This document shows positions 46,293 to 57,638 of a DNA stretch of 64,000 bases, one piece after another. The notes below the pieces were generated by a model, which was not told the DNA's origin, made no database searches, and saw only the letters and a list, made by a program, of their open reading frames with translations. Made by a program: the position numbers and the translations under genes. The stretch's first letter is position 1. Every line of letters begins with the position of its first letter. The DNA is from Darksidea phi (lineage: Eukaryota > Ascomycota > Dothideomycetes > Pleosporales > Lentitheciaceae): contig JASJFT010000192.1 in NCBI GenBank assembly GCA_030770425.1, forward strand, positions 1 through 64,000. Direction: 5' to 3'.

Positions 46293-47898
46293 GGTGGACT
46301 GTATAGCGGCGCTAAGATCGCGGGTCGCGTAAAGAATTTAGATGGAGATAACGGTTCGGTTTGATCGCTAAAAATAAGGAAGAGGCGATCGATTCGCAGC
46401 GTCGCATCATCTTATAGCCTTTTCCCAACTATCATGCACAAGAAATGCATCGCTTACCATGCACAATCGCAATATCGATATAGCCCCCAGCTATTGACGC
46501 TCCAATATTTTGTTATTAAGATAGGGTTACATGGCTCCGGGTTATACAGGCAGATATACCACTTGATTGCCGATATTGGTACCGTGCGCTGATTAGTTGG
46601 ATGGGTGTTCCCCGCAGCCACGTGTATATTGGGGAGCCCAGACCCGGTGCGATATATCCGGCAAAATGGGGCAACCAAAGTTAAGAAAGGAAAAAAAATT
46701 GTGCAGCGGCGATGCGTGGTGCGGGTCCTGGAGGTGTCCTGATGTGGGTTGTTTTTGAGGGATGCGAGCGGTCTGGGCCGGTCTGGGCCGAGCACCGCTG
46801 CGAGAACCAAATCCGGGCACTAGAGCTGGCTAGTGGCAATAACAACAACTACTAGCTTCAATGTCATTCATTCTACCAGACTTGTTTTATAAGGCTTAAC
46901 TAATTTCTATTCTATTCGGATGACGATCTATAAGTAGAACACAACGCCCTCGTTCGTTGCCTTCATAGAGAGGTACATCCGATACACTGAAGGCGGGCAG
47001 GTGGAGCTATACCATGTACACATACTCGCCCATGTAAACTGTACATAGTGAAAGTAGCCGCCGTAATCGATAACTTAGCGAAGAACTAAGTCGTTATAAA
47101 CCCAGTCATACCATTTTCGATAAAGAATTTCATCGGTCGTAAGTTCACCGACGCTGAGGTCCAGGCCGACATAAAGAAATTTCCCCTTAAAGGTTATCGA
47201 GAAGGCCAGCAAGCCCGTCGTTCAGCTCAAGTTCAAGGGCGAGTCTAAACAGTATACATCCGAGGGGATTTCATCGACATTCTTGTGGTATATCAGATCA
47301 TCTCTTTATTGACTTGATTTTCAACAATTGGTTCACTGGTGGCATTAATGCTGATATTAACAACTAGATCTGCGTCGTTTTGCGTCTTGGATAGAGTTAA
47401 TGGCGGCCGCGTAGTCGACACTCTGCGTATGTCGCATGATATAGTTGCGAAAGAGCAAAAAACGCGGCATTGAGGAACGCTATGCAACGTTATTCACATG
47501 AAAAATGCCGAGCGATAAAGAATGGGGTTCATCAACGGAAGGAATATATAAGGATATAGAAGTACATTCATTTTCAGGTCTCTTGATGATTATGCTTATG
47601 GATATGCCGGGGATTTTCCCTCTTTTTTTTATTAGGGGGAGGGCGTATTTGGACATTTCAAAGCTACGCTTGGCCCAAAGGCTGACCATGAGCCCTCTCT
47701 TTGCTGCGCTCCTTGCCGCTACCGCTTATTAGAGTATGCACAAATTCGGGATGACGAATCCGGTCTTGGAGAGTGAAACAAGGAAAGAATGTGCAAGAGG
47801 AAGGCTGAACCTAACCGTTCTCAACTGGGATCCCGGTCCTATAGAATGCTCGTCTTTCCATCGGTTTTGGCCCGGAAATTAGCTAGTTAGTCCTCCAA
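46293..47898. other. Intergenic spacer
   Basis: About 1.6 kb without a supportable gene. Small frames (46454-46820 minus, 47293-47689 minus, 47505-47732 plus) have no domain. Confidence 0.45.
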
Positions 47899-49042
47899 CT
47901 ACTTGTGATAATACCTATACCGTCTTTCCCAGTTCATATTCATCCGCCAGGCATAGCTCCTGTAGTATATATGTGCGACATCTACAAGCATCAGCAGCTG
48001 CCCAAGCTCTTCTGGCCAGCCCCCACTGCTGGAGGTTTCCCCATCCAACAAGCCCATGTTAAAGCCGATATCGACTAGTACAATGCTCCGTCCATAGACC
48101 CATAAACAATCTTTGAAGGGTGTAGGCATTTGTTTGTGCAGGGTTAGCGCAGCTAGATGGCCTTGTTCGATGAGTGGTTGCCACAGTGATTTGTGGTTTG
48201 ATAGGTCGCTGATCCACGTCTCCCTGTCTGCAGCAATTTTAAAATGGCCGACAGACGCTTCGAGCAGGGCAAGAACGTCAACGGGCTTCTCCCATAGCGA
48301 TGGTCCTCCCGTGAGATGTATAGTGCCTAGCCTAGCGCCGTTACGCATGGACACAAGTGGGTGCATCTTCAAATAGTCATTGATGAACCTCATAGGAACG
48401 TTGATGCGATGCTCGGTGATCCATAGTGGTCGAAATTCTGCGCGGATAGTACGGCACACTTGTGTTAGGCCGAAGTACAACAAACTCGTACCGTCGCAAC
48501 GTGCATAAGCGGGTTCTTGCAAACGACGTCTCAAAGGATGACGAGTAAGACAGCCTAAAGTAGGGTAGAAAGTAAGTCCTTCTCTGTGGGTGACGTCTAC
48601 CGAGTGTTCGAAAACGCGGTCGACACTGTCTTCTTCGTAGGCTTCGTCGTCAAGGATGCAGCGGTATATTGCATTACGGAGCTCTACATGTTCAGCTGTT
48701 AGCCATAGATCAGTTGTACCAAATATGCGACTTACCTCCAGGTAAATTAAGAAGCCTTGAGCTAGTTTTCCGCTCCTCCACTTTTACATTGTCTCGATTG
48801 GTGCCTCGAGCATGCTCCTCACTTAGTGGCAAACACTTACATTTGGCCGTCAGCCATGGTTTGCCCCTGCCCGAAAATGGCGATGAAGTGTGGCGGAGCT
48901 TTGAGTAAGTTGTGTTGGAGCGAGTTAGGTTGGAGTAAGTTGTGTTGTAGCAACTAAGTGATATAGACAGACTTAAATAGCCCTTTATTGCCAAGACTGG
49001 GGTCGCGCTATTGCGCGGGAGCATTTGGATTAAGTCACACAT
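47899..49042 (-). CDS. F-box-like fungal protein (paralogue of 54-kb gene)
   Basis: Two exons, 49042-48736 and 48683-47899, with a 52-nt phase-1 intron (GTAAGTCGC...ATGTAG). The splice creates LLNLPGELRNAIYRCIL, the opening motif of a common fungal F-box-like domain. Downstream comes the second signature LTQVCRTIRAEFRPLWI, then a region of unknown fold ending WERRYRYYHK. The start is uncertain: exon 1 is open to 49042 but contains repetitive Ser/Asn/Thr residues, and a Met nearer the splice site may be used. Such proteins may be substrate adaptors of SCF ligases, but the fungal family is mostly uncharacterised. The intron interrupts the same codon as in the gene at 53954-54994. Confidence 0.7.
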
Positions 49043-49326
49043 TGTGAATGAATGATAAAAATTTTAGATCAGAAGCCTTCAGGGTAGTATGTTTCCCTGG
49101 CGGTTATTGCATTTCCAAAGAATCTCCATTCGACATTACCGATTCGCTCCAACATCGGTGGTGTTTCCTTTATGGTGCATGACCTGTACAAGAGCTCTCT
49201 GAGAAGTGGATTTTCGTCTGGATGTATGGTTGTTGATGCAGCTGCAAATTTTCGAATCATTTACTTCAAGAGCTCATCTGAAACTCTGTCATCTATTCCG
49301 AGCCACATAGGAATGTTCACTACCAC
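49043..49326. other. Short spacer
   Basis: A 63-aa minus-strand frame (49069-49260) has no recognisable content. Confidence 0.35.
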
Positions 49327-50685
49327 TTAATCGACTATTTTCCCCTCTTTCATCCCATCCATATCTCGTCTCCACTGCTTCTTAACCTCTTCAATCAACC
49401 CAGGCTTGCTAAGCACATCTACCGCCGTCCCCGCCAGAGCTTTTCCCACCCTCAATGCTCTCTCAAAGGCTCCCTTACTCGCAGATGCCTTCTCAAAATC
49501 TGGACTGTGTGGCTGTCCCGCCAGTGGTCCTGGAGGAATAGCGAAGCTCGCATTCACGCTTGGCATAACATAGCTGAGATTCCCCTGATCGGTGCTTGCC
49601 TTGACCCAAGTAAACTGGTCCTCGGGCGGTATTGGCGGGTCTGGTATGTCGGGCAATCCATTCCAGTACTTCGTGTATGACGCTGCGAGAACGCGATTCG
49701 GCACATGGTCAGCGTACCCTTGAACGGTGTTGACCTCCAATCTAGCACCGGTGGCTTCGGCTCCAGCGCGAAAGCAAGCCCCAACTTTTTGCTGCAGCTC
49801 TTTGAGTCGAGAAGCAGTGGTTGCGCGAAGCACAAAGACGCCGGCAGCGTACGCATGAATGATGTTCGGCGCTGCTCCTCCATTGGTAATGTGCATACCG
49901 ATCACATCGCCAGGCATTGTCTGTTGGCGCAGCACCGACACTGCATTGTACGCGATAACGAGGGCGTCAAGGGCGTTGACACCGAGCCAAGGGCTGTTTG
50001 CCGCATGCGCCGCGCGTCCAAAGTACTCTACTTCGAGGCGCACGAAAGCAGTTGTCCGGACAAGAGGGCTGTTGTTTAAGATGCCCGGATGCGAGATGAG
50101 GGAGATGTCGACGCCTTTGTAGGCGCCCGCTTCGAGAAGACGGATTTTACCGCCTCCCCATCCTTCTTCCCCTGGTGTGCCAAAGATGAAGACCTTGCCG
50201 GGCAAGTCATATCGTCTGATCATCTCGACTGTTGCAATACCAGCAGCGAGCGAGGCTATCGCAATGAGATTGTGGCCGCATGCGTGGCCAAGATTAGGGA
50301 GTGCGTCTAGATGATGTTAGTAATGTATCGATTTGTATACAATATGAGGGACTGACATACCCATTTCAACGTTGAAAGAGACATTAGGGCCTAATCTTCC
50401 GCTATCGTAGACTGCTACCCATGCCGTCTCCATTTCATAGGCCGATGCTGTGACTTGCCAGTCATGGCGTGATCGCATGAACTTCGTCAGCGCTTCGTGT
50501 GTCTTGTACTCTTTAAAGGCGAGTTCGGGGTTTTCGTGTATGAACTTGTTCAAAGGCCACAGAGAAGCTCGAAGTCTTTCAATTGAGTTGTCAATTTCTG
50601 CCAAGTAATGGTGAGAAACATCTTGATGGACATCCTCTGGGCGCTCGTCATCCCTAGAAAAAATGATGAAGCCGTCGTCTCTCAT
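49327..50685 (-). CDS. M20-family amidohydrolase/peptidase
   Basis: Two exons, 50685-50361 and 50306-49327, with a 54-nt phase-1 intron (GTATGT...TCTAG, branch CTAAC). The joined protein is ~434 aa from the Met at 50685; an ATG at 50775 would add 30 residues. Metal-binding motifs of the M20 di-zinc fold are visible: DALPNLGHACGHN (His and Asp ligands), GTPGEEGWGGG (catalytic Glu and ligand Glu), and HPG. The dimerisation/lid region follows with EYFGRAAHAA and NGGAAPNII. This is the layout of PM20D2/aminoacylase-like amidohydrolases, which cut amide or dipeptide bonds. It is transcribed divergently from the CmcJ-like gene at 50953, so the two may be co-regulated. Confidence 0.9.
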
Positions 50686-50952
50686 GCTGTCTCCTTCGTA
50701 CCGACCCTGGCCCAATAATCGTTGGGGCACTCGCGTTCGAAAATGGACGACGCAATATGGAAGGTTCGACCCCACAGCACTGTTTAGGCTGAGCTCCGCT
50801 TACATAAAGTTGCATATTGCCTACAACTAGGGCCGGAATACAAGGTTCCGCGACGTTCTAGGGTATTTAATCCTTGTAGTTGATCCGGCAGTTGGAGCAA
50901 GTTAACCTACAATTGAACGCTGAATTTTACCAGTTCGTTTTCATTCAACAAG
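50686..50952. promoter_or_regulatory. Bidirectional promoter interval
   Basis: The 267 bp between the divergent start codons of the M20 amidohydrolase and the CmcJ-like oxidoreductase must hold both promoters, if the M20 start at 50685 is right. No TATA box or named factor site could be assigned with confidence. Confidence 0.5.
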
Positions 50953-51792
50953 ATGGGAGTCAATGGGCATCAACCTAACAAACGCCATGTCCCGACGACA
51001 TTGAATTACTGGGACGATCCAGGCGACGGCTCCAAGCCAACACCAATCTTCATCGGAAAAGGCAGAATCACGAACGAGCGGCCTCACCGTGCGCACAACT
51101 TCGTGGTGACCGACGTTAACGGTGACGAACACAAGTACTCGCTCGACGGCCATGGATTCCAATACTGCTGCCACGAGAGCGTCGAGAAAGATTTCACCGA
51201 CGACAAAGCAATCCGAGCGGCGTACTACGACGAATGCAAACAGCTCTTGAAAGACGTCACCGGGGCCAGCCGTATCCACATCTTCAATCACAAGGTCCGC
51301 CGTGGACCAACGCAATGGCACCACCTGGGCTTGCACAACCTCGCGAACCGCGGGCCCGTTACAAAGACACACGTAGACCAGTCGTACGACGGAGCAGAGC
51401 TAAGGCTAAGATGGGAGTTTCCGGACGAAGCAGATGAGCTTGTAAAGAGGAGGTATCAGATTATCAATATCTGGAGGCCCATCGAGACGATTTTGAAGGA
51501 TCCCATTGCGGTTGCCGATGCAGCCTCTGTTCCGGACGCCGACCTCGTCGGGGCTGATATGACTGAAGACGATTTTAAGGGCGAGTCTTGGGTTGTCCGG
51601 CACAACCCGAATCATCGGTGGTACTACAAACACCGCATGACCCCCAAGGATGTGCTCCTCATCAAGTGCTTTGATTCGGACCTGTCGGTCGCCCGAAGGT
51701 CATTGCACTCAGCCTTTGAAGATCTCGCTCACCGTGACGGAGAGTCTCGGCAGAGCATCGAGGTCAGGTGTCTAGTTTGCTACGATGCATAG
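50953..51792 (+). CDS. CmcJ/AsaB-like (GA4-desaturase family) oxidoreductase
   Basis: Intronless, 279 aa. The start MGVNGHQPNKRHVPTTLNYW and the ordered blocks HNFVVTDVNGDEHKYSLDGHGFQ (given here as VVTDVNGDEHKYSLDG), VHVDQSYDGAELRL-like THVDQSYDGAELRL, RYQIINIWRP, and a terminal HRMTPKDVLLIKCFDSD match the family annotated as hydroxylase/desaturase AsaB or CmcJ-like. HVD with a later His (NPNHRWYY or KHR) is a plausible Fe(II)-binding facial triad. Members act in fungal small-molecule pathways such as aspergillic acid modification; the substrate here is unknown. It lies between an M20 amidohydrolase (divergent) and a 2-oxoglutarate dioxygenase (co-directional), suggesting a small pathway. 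Confidence 0.85.
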   Translation: MGVNGHQPNKRHVPTTLNYWDDPGDGSKPTPIFIGKGRITNERPHRAHNFVVTDVNGDEHKYSLDGHGFQYCCHESVEKDFTDDKAIRAAYYDECKQLLKDVTGASRIHIFNHKVRRGPTQWHHLGLHNLANRGPVTKTHVDQSYDGAELRLRWEFPDEADELVKRRYQIINIWRPIETILKDPIAVADAASVPDADLVGADMTEDDFKGESWVVRHNPNHRWYYKHRMTPKDVLLIKCFDSDLSVARRSLHSAFEDLAHRDGESRQSIEVRCLVCYDA

Positions 51793-52255
51793 ACAACAAT
51801 TGTTTGGGTAGATTCTCTATTTCCTCTTGGTGTTTCAGAAATAGTATCGCCAATTGCCGAGGGGAAGAAGTCAAATTCTCCCAACTCTGCCGTGTCATAT
51901 AGTGGAAGAAATGAGCTAGATAGCAAGCTAAGAAGCGGGGAGCTGTTTGGTTGAACAGCGTGCGACTTGTAGTGCGACACTTGGCTGTCTTCGGTGCGCA
52001 AGTAATATTGCCACAACGAGCAGAACAAACCAATCTTTATCGTGCTGCATAGTGCACGATGCCCCCTCGCCACATGGCTAGGCATTTGCCGACAAAGAGG
52101 TGGGTCCACCACTTTAGTAAAATATAGTGTTCCCCCACACGAGACGTGGAGAGCGGGGAAACGAGTTAAAGTAGCCAATTGTGTGCTGACGATCAATGAT
52201 TTATAGCAATGTCGAATAAACGCGCGGACCGACTGTCAAGTACCAAGGCCGCAAG

Positions 52256-52263
52256 TATATAAA
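52256..52263 (+). promoter_or_regulatory. TATA box upstream of dioxygenase
   Basis: TATATAAA lies 115 bp upstream of the dioxygenase ATG at 52378 and is followed by GTCTGTC. Spacing is compatible with a fungal core promoter. Confidence 0.5.
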
Positions 52264-52377
52264 GTCTGTCTCGTGGAGGCTAGGAGTTAAGCCGGACTCT
52301 CTTTGAGAAGAAGTTTGTACAGTCAAAACAAATCCTTCCTACATTTGCCTAAGAATCCACAAGTCTCACGGAACAAC

Positions 52378-53541
52378 ATGGCTCCCTCAGTTGACATGCC
52401 GCAAACCGTCGAATGGCAGGGCAAGCAAGTCCCCGTCTGGCCGGTCCAGACAATCGACTATGGGCAGCTGCTCTCGCAAGATCCCGCCGAATTGGAAAAG
52501 GTCCTCAACGCGTGCCTTGAGGAAGGGTACTTCTACCTCGACCTCAAGGGCATCGACGGCCGCAGAATGCTCAGTGACCAGCAGGAGACTCTTAAGCTCA
52601 TGCATCGATTTTTCGAGGCGCCGATTGAAGCCAAGAACGAGTTCGGATTGATCTCTTCGCACCTTGGCTATGAGCCGGTCGGCAGTCGCACAGGTGCCTT
52701 TGGGGCGGGAACCAAGGATGGTTATGAGATGCTGAAAGTATCGCGCGATGAGATTCAGAGAGGGAGTCCCAAGGTCCCGGCTCCGATCAAGAACAGCGGC
52801 GATCTGCAAGTCTTGGAGAATGCCATCGGCAGCTGCAACACCATCACCAAGGTCATTCTCTCGGCTCTCTCCACCGGGATGAACTTGACCGGAGCCTCAC
52901 GCTTTGAGAACTCGCACCGCAACGACCGCCCCTCGACAACCACGGTAAGATGAAAGAATAAGAAGTCTAAGAATTTAGCTGACCGTGGCTAGCTGTCGAT
53001 GATGCACTACCTTCCAGCGAACGAGACTGGTAACAACAAACTCGGCCACCAGAAACACACGGACATCAGCTCCCTGACACTGCTCTTCAGTGAGCAGTGG
53101 GGTCTCCAGATCCGTCCCCCAGGCACGTGTGGCGCCCGCGAGATGGGTTTCGTCGCCCCAAAGCCGGGCTGCGCTTTCGTCCACGTCGGCGACTCGTTGC
53201 GTTTCGCAAGCGGAATGAAGATGCAGTCATGCATCCACCGCGTGGTGCCCTTCGACCCGACCGAGCACCGCTACTCGATCGCTTACTTCCTCCGCGCCGA
53301 GGACGACACCATGTTCGTGGACAGTGAAGGACGGTACGTGACCGCCGGGCAGTGGCATGATGAGAAGTTCAAGGCATTCACCGACCCGTGGCAATGGCAG
53401 GCCATGGCGCCCGGGTCGATGATTTTGGGAGGCATGAAGGAGGCCGGAGAGGACGACCCTGTTGCAGGTGAAAGGCCTGCTTTCGTGCCGGGCCCTGTCA
53501 TGGCAAAGGAGGAACTCATGAAGATAGCCGTTCAGGCATAA
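52378..53541 (+). CDS. 2-oxoglutarate/Fe(II)-dependent dioxygenase, IPNS-like
   Basis: Two exons, 52378-52944 and 52993-53541, with a 48-nt phase-0 intron (GTAAGA...GGCTAG), giving 371 aa. The N-terminal DIOX_N-like half includes VPVWPVQTIDYGQL and EEGYFYLDLKG. The catalytic double-stranded beta-helix half has the metal triad HTDISSLTLLF (His-x-Asp) and the distal His in CIHRVVP, then the 2-oxoglutarate-binding Arg in HRYSIAYFLR (Arg-x-Ser). This is the layout of fungal isopenicillin-N-synthase/flavonol-synthase-like oxygenases that hydroxylate, desaturate or cyclise small molecules. The ATG at 52378 is preferred over the in-frame 52303 because the upstream residues (RRSLYSQNKSFLHL) look like leader. 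The M20 and CmcJ-like genes sit just upstream. Confidence 0.92.
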
Positions 53542-53953
53542 GCTTGCTAGTCAGTTTCGAGTAAATTGAATCAAAGTGAACGAAGCTATGTTAGCCCAAA
53601 AGAGAATGGTGAACCGATGTGGTACGATGAGCGGGGAAATGACTGACATAAGCGATAATTGCGCTAACTCAATGTGGAAGCACGTGATTAGAGCTCTCCA
53701 ACATTATATGAGGATTATCGTACTTAGTAGTCGCTATAACTGCAATGAAGACGAGTTTATAATACATGAAAGTTGGAAGTGTCATGAGAACACCTGAATG
53801 ACTCACGCGCCATGAAGGGCGCTTTGCGACCCTCAGCTGGCCGAAGAAGCGATCTAGGCAGTCACTTGGCGCCATGCATCACCTTTTCGTCTTTCCTTCT
53901 TTCCGGAAACACCACTTCCATTTACACTCAGAAGGCCGTTAAATCTAAGAGAA

Positions 53954-54994
53954 ATGTGCATTACGTTGAAGGAGGCGGAGTCCAGCGATTCGAGAGCTGC
54001 AAGCCGCGATGCTTGTAGCGATGAGGAACAAATTGCGGACCACAAGCCGATAAGCTCCTCGACTTCGATAGAACTAAGCTTGAACAGTCATTCAGATGGA
54101 GATACTATGTTATCATTTCTGGACATCCCTGGAGGTAAGTAGAAGTGTCTGCAATGCTTCTAACAAATGCCAACCATGATAGAACTACGCAATCGCATCT
54201 ATGAACATGTTGTGGCTTGCCCAACGGATGTCAAAGCAGAACTCTGCTCTGCAGACATGGCAAACCCCACTTCCTCGATTTGCCGCATCAAAGAACCCCA
54301 GTTCAGGCACCCAATGGTGGTTTTCTCTTCAAAAGAAGACGACGAGCCCATCGTCGAGACTGCAAGAAACTACCACCGCCGGTCCCAATACCTTCATCTA
54401 ATGCATGTATGTCGCCAAATACGGGCTGAATTTCGCGTAATGTACCTACGACATCCGATCCGAGTGAACTATAGCACAGCAACCAACTACGTCAAAACAT
54501 TCTATCCAACACAACCCGTCTTCCGCGCCGACACGGAACGTCTTACCGGGGACATCCAGATTGATGTGGACAAAGTTTCAAATGCGAACATCGTAAGCCT
54601 ACTCCAGCACCTTTATCGACTTCCCAAGCTTCGATTCGAGTTCGGATACCAGCTTCCTAGTATGGACGATCCCGCTAGCGTACAACGCTCCCTCTTTGGA
54701 CGTCTGAACTCCGTGGGGTTGAATGAGCTGTTCAAAGGCCACGCAGACGCTTGGAAAAAGCACCTGGGCGCCAATATTGGACGCGTGTCTTTCTTCACAT
54801 GGCATACATCGGATGCTACCACGGATGCTCACCATTTGGAAGTTCATTTTAAGCCGCATACACCGGGGATGAACGGCTATGGTACCAATTTGCCTGGGTC
54901 TGAGCATGGAAGTTTGGGCCCTATTCTCAAAGATTTAGGTCTGAGTGATATGAAATGGATGACAGTCCAGATCCGCCGCTTTCTTGGTTCTTAG
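53954..54994 (+). CDS. F-box-like fungal protein (paralogue of 48-kb gene)
   Basis: Two exons, 53954-54134 and 54183-54994, with a 48-nt phase-1 intron (GTAAGT...GATAG), giving 330 aa. The junction creates FLDIPGELRNRIYEHVV, followed by LMHVCRQIRAEFRVMYLRHP, the two signatures of the fungal F-box-like family also present in the gene at 47899-49042. The first ~55 residues are Ser/Asp-rich and probably disordered. The C-terminal half (HLYRLPKLRFEFGY; MKWMTVQIRRFLGS) has no recognised domain. The intron splits the same Gly-Glu codon boundary in both genes, which supports common descent. A role as an SCF adaptor is possible but unproven. It is intact. Confidence 0.75.
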
Positions 54995-55268
54995 GCGGCG
55001 CGAGGTACTAGTTACGTGAACTCTGTTCTCGAACTTGCCCGCTCCCAATACCTTTCGACCTTCGAGAACCCTCACCATTGAAGCATGTGTTGCGTAAAAA
55101 AGGTCTTTTGCGCACCGAACTTTGGATAATACGCATCTTAATAACCATATCTTATTATTCCCTAATGCAGAAAACATCGAGCCATCTTCCTTCTACCCTC
55201 CATCGACACCTTCACATTGATGAAAACCTCCCCAAAGAAGAAAGAGCCCAAGAGTTCCATCCAACCCC

Positions 55269-55796
55269 TCATTGATGTAGCAGAATCCAAATGCCCACAA
55301 CTGCTGCTCCGACCACGATAACAATAATACACCCTATCAAATAAACCCCCAAACACGCATTCCACTCATCAAAATCGATCTCCCACCACCTCCTTCTTCC
55401 CGCTAACTCACGCCGTTCCCTCCTCCGTCTTGGCGAGTAAAACAGCTCCGGAATATCGCCGCTGTTGTATGATTCCGGGATCGATGACCCGGGCCCGTCA
55501 TTTCCGTAAATGGGAGGAGGAAGGTAACGTAGTAAATGTTGCCGAGGGTCGGACTTCTGAGCGTGGGAATTGTGGAAGTCAGGTTTTCCAGCTTTAAGGT
55601 CATCGTTAATGTCGGAAAAAGTGTCGAAGCCCTCTTCGCGCCTAGCGTCTACGGTAGTATGATGATGGTCGTAGGCAATGTCAATGGTGCGAGCCGAAGT
55701 TAGGTGGCGGTTCAACATTCTGTTCATTGCCCCTCGGGCTTCGTGGGTTGCGGTTGAAGCGCTAGCCCTTGTATTGTCGGATTCTGAAGAAGGCAT
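55269..55796 (-). CDS. Tail-anchored membrane protein, function unknown
   Basis: 175 aa, single exon, start MPSSESDNTRASAS. Most of the protein is hydrophilic and probably disordered, with a basic cluster (SPRRRRERRELAGRRRWWE) just before the acidic segment IDFDEWNACLGVYL. A single C-terminal transmembrane helix follows (LIGCIIVIVVGAAVVGIWILL), ending only two residues later. This geometry predicts a tail-anchored protein facing the cytosol. No family was recognised. Confidence 0.7.
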   Translation of the reverse strand: MPSSESDNTRASASTATHEARGAMNRMLNRHLTSARTIDIAYDHHHTTVDARREEGFDTFSDINDDLKAGKPDFHNSHAQKSDPRQHLLRYLPPPIYGNDGPGSSIPESYNSGDIPELFYSPRRRRERRELAGRRRWWEIDFDEWNACLGVYLIGCIIVIVVGAAVVGIWILLHQ

Positions 55797-57638
55797 GGTG
55801 AAATTTTGGGAAGGTTGACTTTGTGTTCGTTGTTCTTGAGGATGCGTTTGGTGGGTGGCCCGCGACGTTTGTGCGGTCTCTAGGGTTTATGAGAAGGGTT
55901 TTTTTGCGTTAGGAGACCTCCTTCGCTGGCCGTTCGCTCGTTGCAGGAAACGGGTGTTGAATTGTTCGGGGGTCACGCCGTGGACGGTTACGGCAATTAT
56001 GCTGTCTTGCATAGTGGATACCTTCAATGTATAGCGCCAGCAGGGTCGCAGTTTATCACGTCCAACGAAACAGCCTCCACGACGTACCAGCCCTCGAAGG
56101 CCGCCAGGATATACAGTACGATTCGCAGGTTGGTTCTCTCTCAGTAAAGTTGTCGCGGTGCAATGATTCTACGCCAAGATAGCGGCCCTGCTTGGTAACA
56201 TGGTCTCTCGTTGTCTGAGATTCGCGCGTACAACAGAAATTAATGCCTTCCACAAATACGATTGGGTATGGTCACTTGCTGATGTCACGCATGCAGGCCT
56301 TGATAGTGAAAAGGGGAAAGTTTCACCCAAGGCCGAGTTCTGCAATTCAATCTCCCTTCTAGTATTCTGCAAAGAGGCATCTGACTCCGCCAGCTGCGTT
56401 CCGCGAGAACTCCGACATAGCGAACCCGTCTCGCTAGGCCCCCGGTCTCGATATGCGGGATGATCGTCATGCAGCGGTATCAGAGATGGCTGATTTTCCA
56501 ATGCGAAAGGCGTCCAGTTGGCGAATACACTTGCCCAAAATATCTTTATCGCCCCAAAGTTCGGCATCTTACGATTCGGATGGCTGAAAGAGAAGGGAAT
56601 GTTGGCGGTGACGCGCAATATATGCGTGAGTCTGAGCGATCATGCCATGCTTAGAGAAAATTACGAAACCTCCAACGGGTTTGGGTGTGAGAAGGCACTT
56701 CGAAGAGTGTTGTTCTTAAGGACGAACAGGAAGAATCGCGCAAAACCGGATGCTTGGTCCAGACACGTCCTGTTCGTTCACATGCTACGACTGATTGCAA
56801 TCATATGCAAAGTTCAAAAGAAGCGCTGTCTCTGGAAGCTTTGTTGGTAACCGCGGGAAATTGCGCCTAAAAGAACGGTCACTGTAGTAATAGTCTTCAG
56901 AAGATCAAAGACCTGGGATAAATTGTGAGTGTAACTGTCTTATCAACCACGGCATACATCAATATTTAACCGTTATATTTCTTTGTTTATGACCTTCGAT
57001 CTACTAGGGCGATGAGATGGAGAAAGTAGCATTTCTCGTACCTTTGGTTATGCTGTGTGGCTATTGCATAACAAGATCACGAAAACAAAACAACCAATCA
57101 TAAATTGAAGGCGGGAATCAGTGACTTGTAAACTGCAAGAACTCCGGTAACGCGTATCGTGGACCGAATCTCCATACGACACGATGCTGAATTGGAAACT
57201 TCGCGTCGTATAGTGTTCCAACGGTCAACTATCTTAGGGCGAAAATTCACACTCCCCACTCCACACCGGCTATTAGGATGGTGCCAACGATGAGATATGA
57301 CCAGAATACTGGGTTGCTTTACTGCTATAAATATTTGTATGCAATAGGTAATTCGCCGGCAGATTCAAATGCTAACACTTTCCTACAGCGGAGCATCTTC
57401 GGCCAACCTGATCCACAGTTATTTAGGCACGGATTCGAGCAACTCTTCCACGGCTCAGTACCTCAACAGCACCGTGGAAAAACATATTTTTACCCAAAAA
57501 CCATAATTACGCACTCCGTAATGCGGGTATAAAAGTCTGTCCTTCTTACCTCAAGCTTCATCACCTCAAAGCATCTTCCAACACACTTCCCACGTCTAAT
57601 ACAACACTCAAAACGTTCCCCACGATAAATCGCCCATC
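55797..57638. other. Intergenic spacer
   Basis: About 1.8 kb. Overlapping frames on both strands at 56169-56850 have no domain or splice logic and look like chance. The last ~120 bp contain the promoter of the secreted protein at 57639. Confidence 0.45.
57528..57534 (+). promoter_or_regulatory. TATA box upstream of secreted-protein gene
   Basis: TATAAAA lies 111 bp upstream of the ATG at 57639 and is followed by GTCTGTC, the same bases that follow the TATA box of the dioxygenase at 52256. Confidence 0.55.

Noticed and set aside
56169..56850. Overlapping 149-aa (minus) and 110-aa (plus) ORFs
   Set aside because: No domain, signal or splice support; frames overlap on both strands as expected by chance.
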